64,000 bases of DNA, taken from contig JAHEWK010000002.1 of the NCBI GenBank assembly GCA_020740775.1, forward strand, positions 1,054,001 to 1,118,000. Direction: 5' to 3'. The notes under the pieces are model-generated. The model was not told the DNA's origin. It saw nothing but the letters and a program-made list of their open reading frames with translations, and did no database searches. Source of the stretch: Ilyonectria destructans. Taxonomy: Eukaryota > Ascomycota > Sordariomycetes > Hypocreales > Nectriaceae. This document shows positions 21,331-32,600 of this stretch, piece by piece. Every line of letters begins with the position of its first letter. Within the stretch, counting starts at the first letter, position 1. Both the position numbers and the translations under genes were made by a program.

Positions 21331-23332
21331 GGTCCGGTGATGCTGAGCGGATCTGGATGTGTTGTGTGACGATGTGAGACAATGAGACAGTCTAAGTAGG
21401 CACCTATATCTGCTCGACGATAAACAGGCTCCGCTTTTGTCAGTGATAGTCAGTGCTCGAGTGCAAAGAACCGCCGTCGCTATAGGCCCCTCAGAGACGG
21501 GTTGACGGTCGGGCACCTCTTTGAGAAATTATTTTGGCTACGCGAGAAGATTGCTTAGTCATCGCAAGATAGTGTTAGCGGTGGTGTCAAGTTGAACATG
21601 CACAACTGCGATACTTCACCTAAGACTAATAGACAAAAAAGCCGTTGCAAATAAAGATAAAATCCCCCGTGGTTATTTTTAGCATTCATTGATGTCCAAA
21701 TCCACAACGTTATCAAGGTCCCTCCATTCAAGACTATAGCCCATCCTTTGTCATATAGATGCAGCGACGAGCAAGATTCGTCAAAGTACACTGGAAAATA
21801 TTGCTAAATGCATCTTGAAGATTTCTTTGCACGATTATTTAATGTATGCAGTTGACGATTCGTAGGTGATGCGATGTAAATGTGCAGCCAATGATGGCGT
21901 TGGTTGAAATGTTTAAAATCTCGTCCACAACCATCTCGAGTTAGTCGACATCTTCCCGACCCCATCGCAAATGAAGTGCCAGATGACCAAAACCAATGCA
22001 ACCCGCGGGGTTCTTAAACTCAATTAATAGACACACTGAATTTTTTGGAAGTGAAGAACTGCATGATCAGTAATGACTCAAGTTCTAAAACAGGTCACGA
22101 CCTTGAAACGACCTCAGCCTTACTAGAGTTCGCAGCATTTCCTCAACGCACCTTGCTCCAGCGCTCCCACAACATGAATTCTGCCAGTCTGGCAGTAACG
22201 ATCTCTAAGAATGGGGTTGGGTTTCCGGAATGTCTAAAAGTTCAATGTCAAGGGAAGAGGTAGGCCATTGATGCCGTAAACCCCCTGAAGTATGATTATA
22301 ATATAAAGGTTTAGGGAATAGTTATTAGTAGGACTGATTCTTAGGTTTATGCTTTCTTATAATTATTTTATTGGTTTTATTTAACAATAAACCTAAGCCC
22401 AAGGATATATCCTTCAGTCCCATATACGGTATCGATTTGTTGTGTAAATTCCACCAGATCCTCTGGTCAATTAAGCATATACAGACATTTCTCAGCCCTT
22501 TACAATAGATCCAGGTCGAGTTTCATCGGCCGGAAGAAGTTGTTAGTCAACGAAGAATATATGGATAAATCGGCTGAGGTTGGACAGGAGCCTTCCAATG
22601 AATACATGCTCGGATGTTCGTCTATTCAGTCATAGAAAACTTTTTTTTTTCATTATGTCCCTGTGAAATGTATTGGGCTTCACAATTCCCTACACCAGAG
22701 AGCCTCCTCCAAGCAAAATAGTTCGAGGTGAGATTTAGTGTCTAAGTATATGCTTCTCGGTTGTAGAAAAAGCCACTTACTCTAGACACACCTACACATG
22801 AGAGTTCTTCTCAGTGTCGGCTTCTCAAGGAATTTCAGACAACTCTCGGATATTTGGTCTTGATGCGATCCATCCCCGGCCCTATAGATCAATGTTGCGA
22901 GAGCAGCCAAAGAATACAGGTAGATTATATTATGACGGTGGCGAGTAGAAGCCAAGTTTTCTCCTTCACAACTAAGTAATCCCCATCCACTATATCATTG
23001 AAAATTTGACACGGACCTTTGTTTCCATCAGTTTCGTTCGGGCAGTTACATAGCAATCCAGTTTCTCAAATTGCACAAGGCACTGGCAAGTTGACGCTGA
23101 CAAGTTCAAGTTTAGATGACATAACACCAAGAACTCGAAACAAAGTTGTTGAAGAGTACGTCAACCCTGAGGGACAGGTAATGTGTTGGCGAAGTGGGGT
23201 GGGGGAATCCGTCATTCAATTCACGCACCCTTAGCGTCAGTGAAACTTATGACTCTTCATCAACAAATCTTCATCCTGAAAGCATTAGTCCACCCAGCAA
23301 AGTCACTTTACATTCCACACTACGGCTTCAGC
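21331..23332. other. AT-rich intergenic region
   Basis: About 2 kb between divergent genes (methyltransferase on minus, HAD hydrolase on plus). No gene is supported. AT content is clearly raised at 21600-21900 and 22270-22640, and the inverted repeat listed separately lies here, which suggests remnants of a small mobile element or a replication/termination region rather than plain promoter. Confidence 0.45.
22340..22397. repeat. 11-bp perfect inverted repeat in AT-rich DNA
   Basis: CTTAGGTTTAT (22340-22350) and ATAAACCTAAG (22387-22397) are exact reverse complements separated by 36 bp of AT-rich sequence. The arms resemble terminal inverted repeats of a tiny MITE-like element, or a hairpin at a transcript end. 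No target-site duplication is obvious. The repeat is certain; its identity is not. Confidence 0.5.
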
Positions 23333-24097
23333 ATGTCTTCCTCTTCTGTACCAGTACCACCAACGGCCGAGGAACAGGTGCGCGCCAGCCTACGCACCAA
23401 GTCATGGTTCGGCTTCGACCTAGACGACACACTGCACGAGTTCCGTTCTGCCAGTCGCGCGGCAACTACACATTGTCTAAGTCTAATCGCCAATGAAAAC
23501 CCCAGTGTCTCACTAGAAGCTCTTCAGACTCGTTATCGAGAGGTTCTCATGCAAGGAACCTCAAACGCCTTCGTTGACGGGAAAACATCTCATGATTACC
23601 GCCGAGAGCGTTTCTCTGCGACACTGGATCATTTTGGACTGAGTCACGGATTGATCAACGAGCTTCTCGCTTCATATGAACGGGTACTTGTGGAAAATCT
23701 GACTCTGAAGCCTGGAGCACAGCCACTGCTCAGAGCAATCAAGTCCTCTGGGAGGAAGATAGCAGTGATCACAGAAGGGCCACAGGATGCCCAAGAACGA
23801 GCGTTGACAGACTTGGGAATCGCTGAGCACGTGGATTTCCTCGCGACGACAAACCATTTCGGCGTTTCAAAGACATCAGGGCTCTTCCAGAAGGTGCTGG
23901 ATCATTTGTCCATTCAACCCGATGAAATTGCCTACGTTGGGGATTCTATGGAGCGGGATATCGTGCCTACAACTACGGAGGGGATCTACGCCATTCACTT
24001 AGATGAGAAGCAGTCTCCCAAGCTCATGCTAGAACCCGTCACTGTTAATTCTCTGCTGGTGTTGGAGGATTTATTGTCACCATTTAGTCAAGCTTAA
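23333..24097 (+). CDS. HAD-superfamily hydrolase
   Basis: Intronless 254-aa haloacid dehalogenase-type hydrolase. Motif I is FDLDDT at residues 28-33, with the nucleophile Asp29 and acid/base Asp31. Motif II is VITEGP in the middle. A lysine region (FGVSKTSGLFQ) supplies motif III, and motif IV is VGDSMERD near 201-208. A helical cap domain lies between motifs I and II, as in pyrimidine 5'-nucleotidase, phosphoglycolate phosphatase and 2-haloacid dehalogenase relatives. The most likely activity is phosphomonoester hydrolysis of a small metabolite in the cytosol; the substrate is unknown. The ATG at 23333 is chosen because the family fold starts shortly after it. An upstream in-frame extension to 23183 has no conserved feature. 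Confidence 0.88.
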   Translation: MSSSSVPVPPTAEEQVRASLRTKSWFGFDLDDTLHEFRSASRAATTHCLSLIANENPSVSLEALQTRYREVLMQGTSNAFVDGKTSHDYRRERFSATLDHFGLSHGLINELLASYERVLVENLTLKPGAQPLLRAIKSSGRKIAVITEGPQDAQERALTDLGIAEHVDFLATTNHFGVSKTSGLFQKVLDHLSIQPDEIAYVGDSMERDIVPTTTEGIYAIHLDEKQSPKLMLEPVTVNSLLVLEDLLSPFSQA

Positions 24098-26230
24098 GGA
24101 TATAAGTTATCAGTCTACGAGTCAAGGTTGTCAAACTGTCGCTATGCTACGTAATTCATTATATGGACTGGAATTATTGGTCCGGCTATGTGAAATATTT
24201 CATGAACGGTTCAGTATATCCATCGCTGCCAGTGAGACGTCTGCTACTCCAGTGGGATGGATGCAGATAGTGACCCAAACCCAATTGCTTTGAAAAGATA
24301 ATAAGTTGATATAAAAATATAGGAATATGCTTATACTTATTTTATTTCATTTCACGATTCTCATTTTATAATACTTCGTAACAATTTCTGCTCATGAGGA
24401 CTTTTATCACTGAAGCCTCACCTGGTACCCGACGCTCCGCACTATTCTCCCGCACCTCGGTTTAGTCCAACATACCTGCATCCCGCCGCACAAACCTTGG
24501 GTTCGTGGAAACCCGTCCCGGTCGGACCGTCCCGGCAGTGACACGGTACAATCCCGGATTCACTTCGTCTCCCGGCTCAAATGCAAAGTTTTTTCCTGCA
24601 GGCTACTGTGCCGCCATCCCTGTCCCCGAGTAACCCTGGAATGGATGGTTGGGAATTGACACCCATCCATGGGTCAAGAGACCAGGTAGTAGGATTGCAA
24701 CACGCTGCAAGACTTGCTTTCCACCGGTCAGTGCGATGACGAGCCCATGTCCTAGACCCGAGGTTGCTAGTCGGCACAGACGCGCAGGGCACGATGCTTT
24801 TTCTCTCTCGGCGACAGGGTCATTCCAACAGACGCCCTGGTCGCACAGTGCTGGCGAGTGTTGGCCATAGGTCACCGTTACGTCGTCTCGTACTAAGAAT
24901 ATCTCTCTGTCCTTCGTAACTCACACGCCGACGATAAATCCCACCATCCACACAGTCTTACATACTTTGCCCTGCCACCGGCCTCTGCTCAACCCGCTTC
25001 GCTTCATGCACACGCAGTTCGAGCTGAGCGACACGACAAACCGCTGACGTTATCCAGACCGGTCCGGAAACAACGGGGAGGGTGGGCGGGGAGGGACATG
25101 ATATGCTGCGCACGCAAGCAAGCGCAGACGAATCGAGTTGGGTTACATGCGAAATGGAAAAGTACCATGAATTAAATACGGCCACGCTGCACGGTCAGCA
25201 AGCGGAAGGATGGATGCGCAGATGGCTGGGGGGCGTGGAAATATTGGGTGCATGTAGCACCCAAAATAAGAACCTGGGCGCTTTTGAACTGCCACACACA
25301 CGGGCACTGTGACAATTCTGTATGCGATGGCTTCCAGCCCAACGTTGAAACGCGCCGACGACGCAAGTCGCTTTCTCGGCACTTGGACTGGGGCGTTCGT
25401 ATGTGCCCGCCGGACTCGGTCCATCACGAGTCAGCGTATGCACAATCAATCGCCTGCGTGGTCTTCCCCTCATTGTGCGTCCGCCCACGTTCCATTCCAC
25501 CTCCATGCTGCACCATCACGGGCATCGCCGCGGGACGGTCCCGGTCATTTAAGCGCCCAACGAGAAACAACCCAACCAGGACACGTTGGGGGACACCATC
25601 CCGGTCCGACAGGACACCTGCCTCCAGAGTGAGGCGCATGCGCAAATCACACATCCGGCTTGTTTCTCCATGTGCCATCACATCGTCGACATCAGGAGGG
25701 GATTAGGCTTCGTTTACCGCTGCAAACGAGACACCTGATGGTGTTCTGGGAAACACGACACTGCGGCGTCTTTGTGGTACCACCCAGCGGGCCAGCTTCT
25801 CATCACATGTGTTGAATCGCCGTGGCATGCCACAAAGACAAACAATGGAACGGGCCGAACAGGGAGAAATACCTGCCTTGTCCACTCGACGAGGGTGCAG
25901 GCTCGTACTCACCCAGGCAAGGGGTGAAGGAGCAATCAGTCGCCTCGACCCCTGGCATACTGTCAAAGCTTAGTGCATATTCCCGCTCTCTCCCTGCGTA
26001 CGGGTAGCTAGCTGCCTTGCGGCTCTCACCTTGGCTCACCGAGATGGCGCCCGTCGGCAAGTCTAGACCTGCGGGTGATTCTGGCCCCCAACTCCCCAAC
26101 CACCCTCACGCACGTGGGAAGGGGGTCGCGAACACACATTTTCATCTTCCCATCCTAACCTCCAATGATTGGCGTCCTAGGCGCTTACTCGAGACACCCT
26201 CCAGGGTTATCATCATCGATCACGGCACTG

Positions 26231-26250
26231 CGTGTGTGTGTGTGTGTGTG
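26231..26250. repeat. GT dinucleotide microsatellite
   Basis: About nine to ten uninterrupted GT units. A simple sequence repeat with no evident coding or regulatory role. Confidence 0.9.
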
Positions 26251-27588
26251 ATTGTGCAAGTATCGCAACCTTCACCCCGCGATTCTCCCCAACCTCCTCA
26301 AGAAACACCACGGCACTTACACCAAGCCCAACGCCGAAAACCCCCTCCCAACGCGTCACATGGGGGAGATTAGCCTCCGCCAGCGCGAGGAGAAACAGGC
26401 TCAGCCCGCTGTGCTACCGTTTCGTCCGTCCATATTGCGTGCCACCGCGATGGCTTGATGCTGGATAGTGCGAGACAAATCGGGCGACCGGCGGGTCCAG
26501 CGGCGCTGCAGGGCGAAGGAAAAGGAAAGCAAAACGCCGGTTAGCCAAACCACCGCGGGGCAGGCTGCGCTTGGTGTCTCGGCTCTTGCACAGCTACGTG
26601 CGCACCAGCAAAACTACCCAAGACCGGGGTGCGCCGCGATGGTCAACTGAGCTCAAGTAAGATTCGAGACCGGAACGAACAATCCCGTCGTTGAGCGGTG
26701 GCTGGCGTTTTACAAGACATGGCGGCAGTCTCGGCCCACCAGATGGCGTCAGTATAAATCAGATCTTTGCTCAGCCCATCATCTGGAACGCAGGAGAGAG
26801 TCAATCTTGATGATCATGGCTGCGCCTACCGGAGCTCGGCCAATACTTCGTAGACGCGATGTAATCCAGTAAGAAAACACTCTGACAAATGACCGACGGA
26901 TATTCGGCGCACTGACTGCTTGTCGGAATACCCGCGTCACCAGCCCACTCTCTCCGCCCATCGCAATATGCATGTAATCATCCAATCCTCACAGCTTCGC
27001 CACCAACGCCGAACGACATGCATCAGTGGAGAGCAGCCCATTCACGACCAGCCCACAAAGCTGCAGAGCTCTAGATACCAACTCCACAAATTGTGTCCAA
27101 ATGTCGGGGAATGAAACGGCCGTTCCCTGACGATCGTTCCCACCTCAATGTTGATCGTTAGCCCGTTCGTTCGTTCGTGCGAACGGCCCCTCTTTCAAGA
27201 TTTTGCCATGTTCGAAAACCCCAGTCCCCACGCCCGACCAAGACGTCATCGTCCAGTCATCTCCGCAATTGATTACATCACATCCAAACGAGGAACACCC
27301 TGCCTCCAACACAGAAACTGGTAAAAAAAAAATTGGTCAGTTTCATGTTCATTAATCTGGCTTTTTTTGCGACCCGTAGCCTATCCGCTGTCTCGAACAA
27401 ACACAAGCCGCCCCTCTCTCATGCATGACACGCCTCGTCAGGGGTGCCCGTCCATGACCTCATCCTCACAGGTGATCGTCCCCTAGCCTACGTTCAAAGC
27501 GTGCCTCACTAGATGCGCCCAATACCAGCCCCGCCAAACGGGAACGAGAGGGGCGTTGATTAGGTTTGAGCTGGGGTCATCAATTGGC

Positions 27589-27620
27589 GAATCTAGACGC
27601 CGTCACAAGAGTCTAGATTC
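27589..27620. repeat. 10-bp inverted repeat (hairpin)
   Basis: GAATCTAGAC (27589-27598) and GTCTAGATTC (27611-27620) are exact reverse complements with a 12-nt loop. A third related copy (TAATCTAGATTT) follows near 27696. The 11-mer GAATCTAGACG recurs once more at 58159-58169, far away in the window. Function unknown. Confidence 0.6.
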
Positions 27621-28413
27621 ATGATGAGGTCGTCAGTGAACGACTCAACACGTCACACTACAATTCACAGGCAAAGACACAGATGATTTTGCTAATCTAG
27701 ATTTCAATTCGAGAACAAATAACCTCTCTGAGATGGTATAGCTAACGGCCTAAATCAAACCCCAAACTCCTCCTCATGCTCAAGCGCATGTTCCAATATT
27801 TCCAAGCTAAACGTGAGGTTCCAAGTGTAAGTAAAAGACGAGACCTCCAATGTTCCCATATTACCGCGTAGTAATGTTCGTTCCACCATCTAAGTGCCAA
27901 TCACTTTTAATATCCCAGGCGCTGTGCCAAAAAATCAAAGTCCTAACCGAAAATAAAACAAGAAATAGAAATCACAATATCCATCCATCATCCAACTCTA
28001 TCGCATCCACTGTGTTCGTCGTCGTTGCTTCACTTTCCAACCGCTCGCGACCTTCCAAACGGAAAAACATTGTGGGTATCTTAAAATAAGGAAAAAGCCC
28101 CTTTGGTCGATGCCCCTCCTCCGCGCGCGCGTTTGCATTGCTGGTAGTACAGGTCGCCCCTTAGTTCTTGGTCGTGGAACACAAGAAACCGCTCTCTCCA
28201 GGGGCGAGGTAGTGACGTTAAAGATAAGGAAATCCATGTGGCGTATAATCCAAACGGAGATCCGGAAAAAATGAGGTAGTGTACAGTCTCTGTGGGCCGT
28301 TCCAATCCAGGGGGTTTGGGTAATTCTGCTGGCCGGTTCAAAGGCTCCTCGGGTATGTAGAGAGAACAAGAAAAAAACAGAAATAAGTCCAGGTAGATCC
28401 ATGGGCAGTCCGC

Positions 28414-29667
28414 TTATTTGGTGGGGTTCCTGAGAATCTCCTCGCAGTTGGCGTCGAACCGGAGGTTAAAGAGGCGGACGTTGGTCATGAACTTCTCCGT
28501 CTTGGCCAACTCTCGGTCTCGGCCAAAGAGGGTCTCGACGAATTCGACTCCGGCATTCTTGCCGAGTCCAGACTGCTTTCTCTTAGCAGCCTTGAGCATG
28601 GGCGCCTCGCAGGACTTGAGAAGGCTCCTGAGCTTCTCGGTGAGGCGCTCGCCGCCCTCGATAAACTCCTCAACCAGGTCACGGTTCTCTGCGCTGCGTA
28701 CTCGTCCAACGATTTCGTCAGCACGCTTCACCTTGCCGGCAAGCTGGATAAGTAGGAGCCAAAGCTCGCCGGCCATGTCAGAGATGGGAGTGGCCGGACC
28801 CTGATAGTAAACGGTCCAGTCGTAGATCCACTTGCCAAGGCTGTTGGCGTCGAACACACTACCTAGAAGCAGAATGGGCTCCTCGGTGGGATCCCAGTTC
28901 TTGAGTGAGTATCCTGCGGGGATCCGGTGCTTCCGGGCATCGGCGTCGGTAGCCTTTGGTGAGGGGGGAGGAGGCTTTGCGCGCTGTGTGCTGACGGGTC
29001 GGACGGTTTGGGGCCGGGGAGGAGGGACGGCGGTAGAGGAGCGGCGGGTGTGAGAGAAACTGGTGGGAGGGCGTTGAGGTGTCTGGTGCACAGGTGGCTG
29101 CTGCTCTCGGGCATAGAACTCGTCATAGAACGCGGCGGTCTGGGCACCCTGCAGGTAGGCGTCGAAATTAGTGTACCATCCCCCATCAAAGTCTCTAGTG
29201 TAGAGCGAGGATCTACGCTCGTGGTGGTGGTGCTTGGACCGGGACTGTGCAGGAAGCACGTAGGTGTGACCCAGAGCCTCGATGATCTCGTCCTCGTCGG
29301 ATTCTCCATAGGGGGTGGAAGTCCGGACATAGGTAAACGAGGAGCGGCGATCACGCTTAGAGCGCGGAGATGACCAGGAAGGCCTGCGAGACGAAAAATG
29401 TTTGGGACTCACATCTGCCGTGCTATACTGCCCATTGCTGTTGTAGCGGGGGGAATCCTTGGGAGGCCGAGGACTGAAGTCGCCGCCCGTCTGGGAGTAG
29501 CTGTTGAAGCGTCCATGAGCCGCGCGGGTCGCGGGGCGTCGTGGTGTGGTCTCAGCCCAGGTGGGCCGAGGCGAAGGGGTGGGGGTTGCGGACGACATTC
29601 TTGCGTAGGCACTGTCGTAGTCGTGGATCGGAGTCGATCCTGGTGTTCGTGGTGAAGGGTAACTCAT
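28414..29667 (-). CDS. Conserved fungal protein, 'vegetative cell wall protein gp1'-like
   Basis: Intronless 417-aa protein. Residues ~1-240 are low-complexity Ser/Pro/Arg/Thr-rich sequence with many SP and RR pairs, likely disordered and phosphorylated. From about 245 there is a compact conserved domain beginning HRIPAGYSLKNWDPTEEPI and continuing through LGSVFDANSLGKWIYDWTVYY, ending near the C-terminus. From memory of fungal annotations, this domain is common across Pezizomycotina under the name vegetative cell wall protein gp1. That name comes from the Pro-rich part and is probably wrong: there is no signal peptide or GPI signal here. The role is unknown. A GTGAGT…CAG pair inside the frame spans only 29 nt, too short to be an intron, so none is modelled. 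Confidence 0.85.
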   Translation of the reverse strand: MSYPSPRTPGSTPIHDYDSAYARMSSATPTPSPRPTWAETTPRRPATRAAHGRFNSYSQTGGDFSPRPPKDSPRYNSNGQYSTADVSPKHFSSRRPSWSSPRSKRDRRSSFTYVRTSTPYGESDEDEIIEALGHTYVLPAQSRSKHHHHERRSSLYTRDFDGGWYTNFDAYLQGAQTAAFYDEFYAREQQPPVHQTPQRPPTSFSHTRRSSTAVPPPRPQTVRPVSTQRAKPPPPSPKATDADARKHRIPAGYSLKNWDPTEEPILLLGSVFDANSLGKWIYDWTVYYQGPATPISDMAGELWLLLIQLAGKVKRADEIVGRVRSAENRDLVEEFIEGGERLTEKLRSLLKSCEAPMLKAAKRKQSGLGKNAGVEFVETLFGRDRELAKTEKFMTNVRLFNLRFDANCEEILRNPTK

Positions 29668-32600
29668 GATCCTGTGCTCTTGCGATGCCCAACTGACATC
29701 CGTGTCAATGAAGTGAAAACAACCGCTCTCCTCCAGACTCCGGTTGGTGTTGGTGGTGAGTGTGCCGTATGATGGTGTGTTTTTATAGATTTTGGGGGTG
29801 TTGTTTTGGAGTGTGGTGTTCGTCGAACGCTGCGGTCAAAGGCTTGTTTTGAGTGCGCAGTCAACTTTGTTTTCAGATGCGCTGGGAAGAGGCGTCTGGG
29901 AAGAGGTGATCGGATTAAGCCCGTCACCTCGGTATGTAGTCGGAAGGGAAAGGGTTAGAAGAATGTCTTGCTGTGGCGAACATGACCGATCTGTATTATA
30001 TCTTTCCTCCTCGGAAGTTGTCGAGGCCAGGTCCTGTGGAACGTGGTCGTGGTGACGAGAAGATGCTGGACGCTTTGACTAAGCCCCAGCGGATCAGTTG
30101 TTGAAAAGAGTGATGACGTCGGCACCGACGTGCTGGCGAAGTTGGTAATAGTTGTGGTGAAATTTTGTGATTGGCAAGCGCCAAGATGCTGAAAGAGAAA
30201 GAGGAGAGGAGGTTGGAAGCGGGCGTGTGTGGAAGCTATATATTATTCCTCACGGAGGGCAGATTGTGTGTGGGAACGTCGGGCTGGGCCAGGGGCGTGG
30301 GAGAGAGCGAAAAAATGTGGGAATGTAGTGAAGGAGGGCGCGGCAGGCATGCGACAGGGGTCACTGCAAGTGCAGGGATAGGGGTTGCAGGGGTAGCGCT
30401 AGGTGGTCTGGGTGGTGTAGGGATAAGGTGGAAGGGGTGCTCGAACCTGCTCCTGCTTTCTCGTTCCTTGGCGCCTGAGGGAACGAGCAGGGCAGGCAGT
30501 GAACAGGCAGTGACTCTTTGTCCTGCCGTGCAAAAGGTACGTACCCGCCACAAGATGACTCGTCGCGGGGTGCGATTAGCAGAGCTTAGTCACTTCCGTA
30601 GAAGGTTCGGGGGGCGCAGGTGCACGGTGCGGCTGAATTTCGCGCCGCACTGTTCCTGTCCACCGATTGTCCTCGCTTTTGCTGCTGGATGACGACAGTG
30701 CTGCACCTCCGGCTGCGGGCTGCGGCACTGGGGGGCACTGCAACTGCAATGCGCTGTGCTGTCGCTGTGATGCGCTGTGCTGTACTGCTGCGCTCCGCTG
30801 CTAATTTTTTCCTTGGGTGCGATTTCTTTGGCTGGCGTCTCAATCCCAGTCTCCAGCAAAGTGTCCAATCCTCTTGTTGGGCGCGACTCTGGCCGCTTCC
30901 ACTGGCTGCCAGCTCTGGCTCGCAGATTCAGATTCAGCCGATGAGTCAATCGTTTTGATGAGACTCAGCAAACTCTGACGCTGATTGACGCGTCCGCGGG
31001 AAAAGGGGGGCTTGGATGGTCCAGATTGTGCGCTCCCGAAAGGAGTCCCCTGGCAGAAAAGTAAAAAAGGAGAGCCCGCCGCGACAATGGCTCCAGATGC
31101 CAGCGCCCAACAGCAGGGCTCGCAGGCCAACTCAGTGGTCACTGCGATAGCAGGGCAAGACCGCTATGTGGCGGATCCGACTTTCTCTTCAGCTGAGCTT
31201 GGACCGGGCGTGTCCGTAGCCTCGGAATGTGTGTTCTGTGCTCTGTGCTCTAACACACACACAGACGCACACACTCGCACAATCGCACACAATGGCAATT
31301 ACTCGCTCCTCTCGTTTCTTTTCTCTTTCTCGCTTCGTCTCAGAGAAAGATTTTTATCCAGCCACCAAGCGCAAGGGTGGAGGACCGGCGGGACGGTGAA
31401 GCCACAAAAATTAGCCAGAGAAAAAATTTCAAGAGATGCCGTTGCTTTTTCCGACTTCCCGTTCCCTCGGGCAGAACAGGGCAGGCCTGGGCCTGGGTGA
31501 GAACTGATGGAAAGTTGCCTAGCAAAAGGCCTGGCAACGCCTCTCCCAACAGGTCACCTTGGAGCGGGTCTAAGGCTTCGAATACCTCTCCACCAAAGTG
31601 CCAGTCAAATTTACCAGTGGGGAGTAAGCGAGATGATGGCCTAGGATAGATTCCTATCGTCCGCCGTCCCGGATGCCCGCGAAACAGTTCCGGTGAAAAT
31701 TTTTCCTTCTCCTTGGGCTTCTAGGCGCGCGCCGGCGGCAAGACACGACAGGGGGTGACTGCGGACGACGAAGCGGCTCGGTGTGATTCAGACGGCGCCG
31801 GGTGAGCGGTTGGTGCACCCCCTGGCCCTGGCGTAGTGCCGCCGTGTTGACGGGTACGGATAAGAAAGAGCCAGGCTGTTGAAAATTGTAGCCTTGCTCT
31901 AGCAGCCGGGATTGAGAGTGATGGTGCACGGAGAAATACGAGCTGACGCAACGGGGCCGCAAGGGTAATCTTCGAAGGCTGGCCACAGAGAAGCTGCAGG
32001 CTTTTAAAAACAAGCCATGTAAACACGGGAAACCTTGACGTCGGTGCGACACGAGGCTGGCGACGATGGTCGTTCCGACACGAAGCACCGTCGCTTTCGA
32101 AGGCGCGCCGCGAGAGAGAAAAAGTAAGCCAATCGTAATCGTCAAACGGGTTTAGAGCCTGAGGCGAGGGGGCCAGAGGCGAGGGGTGGAATGAAAGATC
32201 GCGTATAAGCGGCGAAGTAGCAGACAATAGGGCCGGAACTCTCGTATACGGGTCTGGGCGAGGGTTTGACTTTATAGTAATCCAGCAAGGCTGCGACGGT
32301 AGGCAGGCAACGCACGGCTGAGGCGTAGCGAAGATGGTTGACTGATTATCGTGACTGCCTTGACGGCCACGAAGCTGGTGATGCTGTTGATGACGAACCA
32401 GAGACGCAGGTAAAAAGATCGAGTAAACGTGGGGGAAGGCTGACGGCTTTATCAAGCGCCCCCATTGCTTGCTCTGCCACGCGGGATATCACACGCTCGC
32501 TCGCCACTCACTCACAGTAACACGCGCGTGCGCATACATCATCATTCCGATCTTGGTCATTTTTTTATCGCCTTCCCCATGCAGCGCCTGCCTATGCAAG

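Larger units (their letters stand above)
24098..28413. other. 4.3-kb intergenic region
   Basis: Lies between the 3' ends of the HAD gene and the gp1-like gene. No gene is supported; all ORFs are short and without recognisable domains. It contains an AT-rich stretch at 24290-24375, repeated CCGTCCCGG-type motifs around 24512-24535 and 25531-25545, a GT microsatellite at 26231-26250, a CGTT run at 27163-27177 and the GAATCTAGAC hairpin at 27589-27620. The last ~350 bp are probably 3' untranslated sequence of the gp1-like gene. Confidence 0.5.

Noticed and set aside
29385..29425. Possible intron (GTGAGT…CGCAG) in the gp1-like gene
   Set aside because: It would be only 29 nt, below the usable minimum for fungal introns, and its removal would shift the frame of a continuous ORF.
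31721..32455. 244-codon frame in the gene-free stretch
   Set aside because: Low-complexity Pro/Ser/Arg/Leu composition, no ATG near its beginning and no recognised domain; overlapping frames of similar quality exist.
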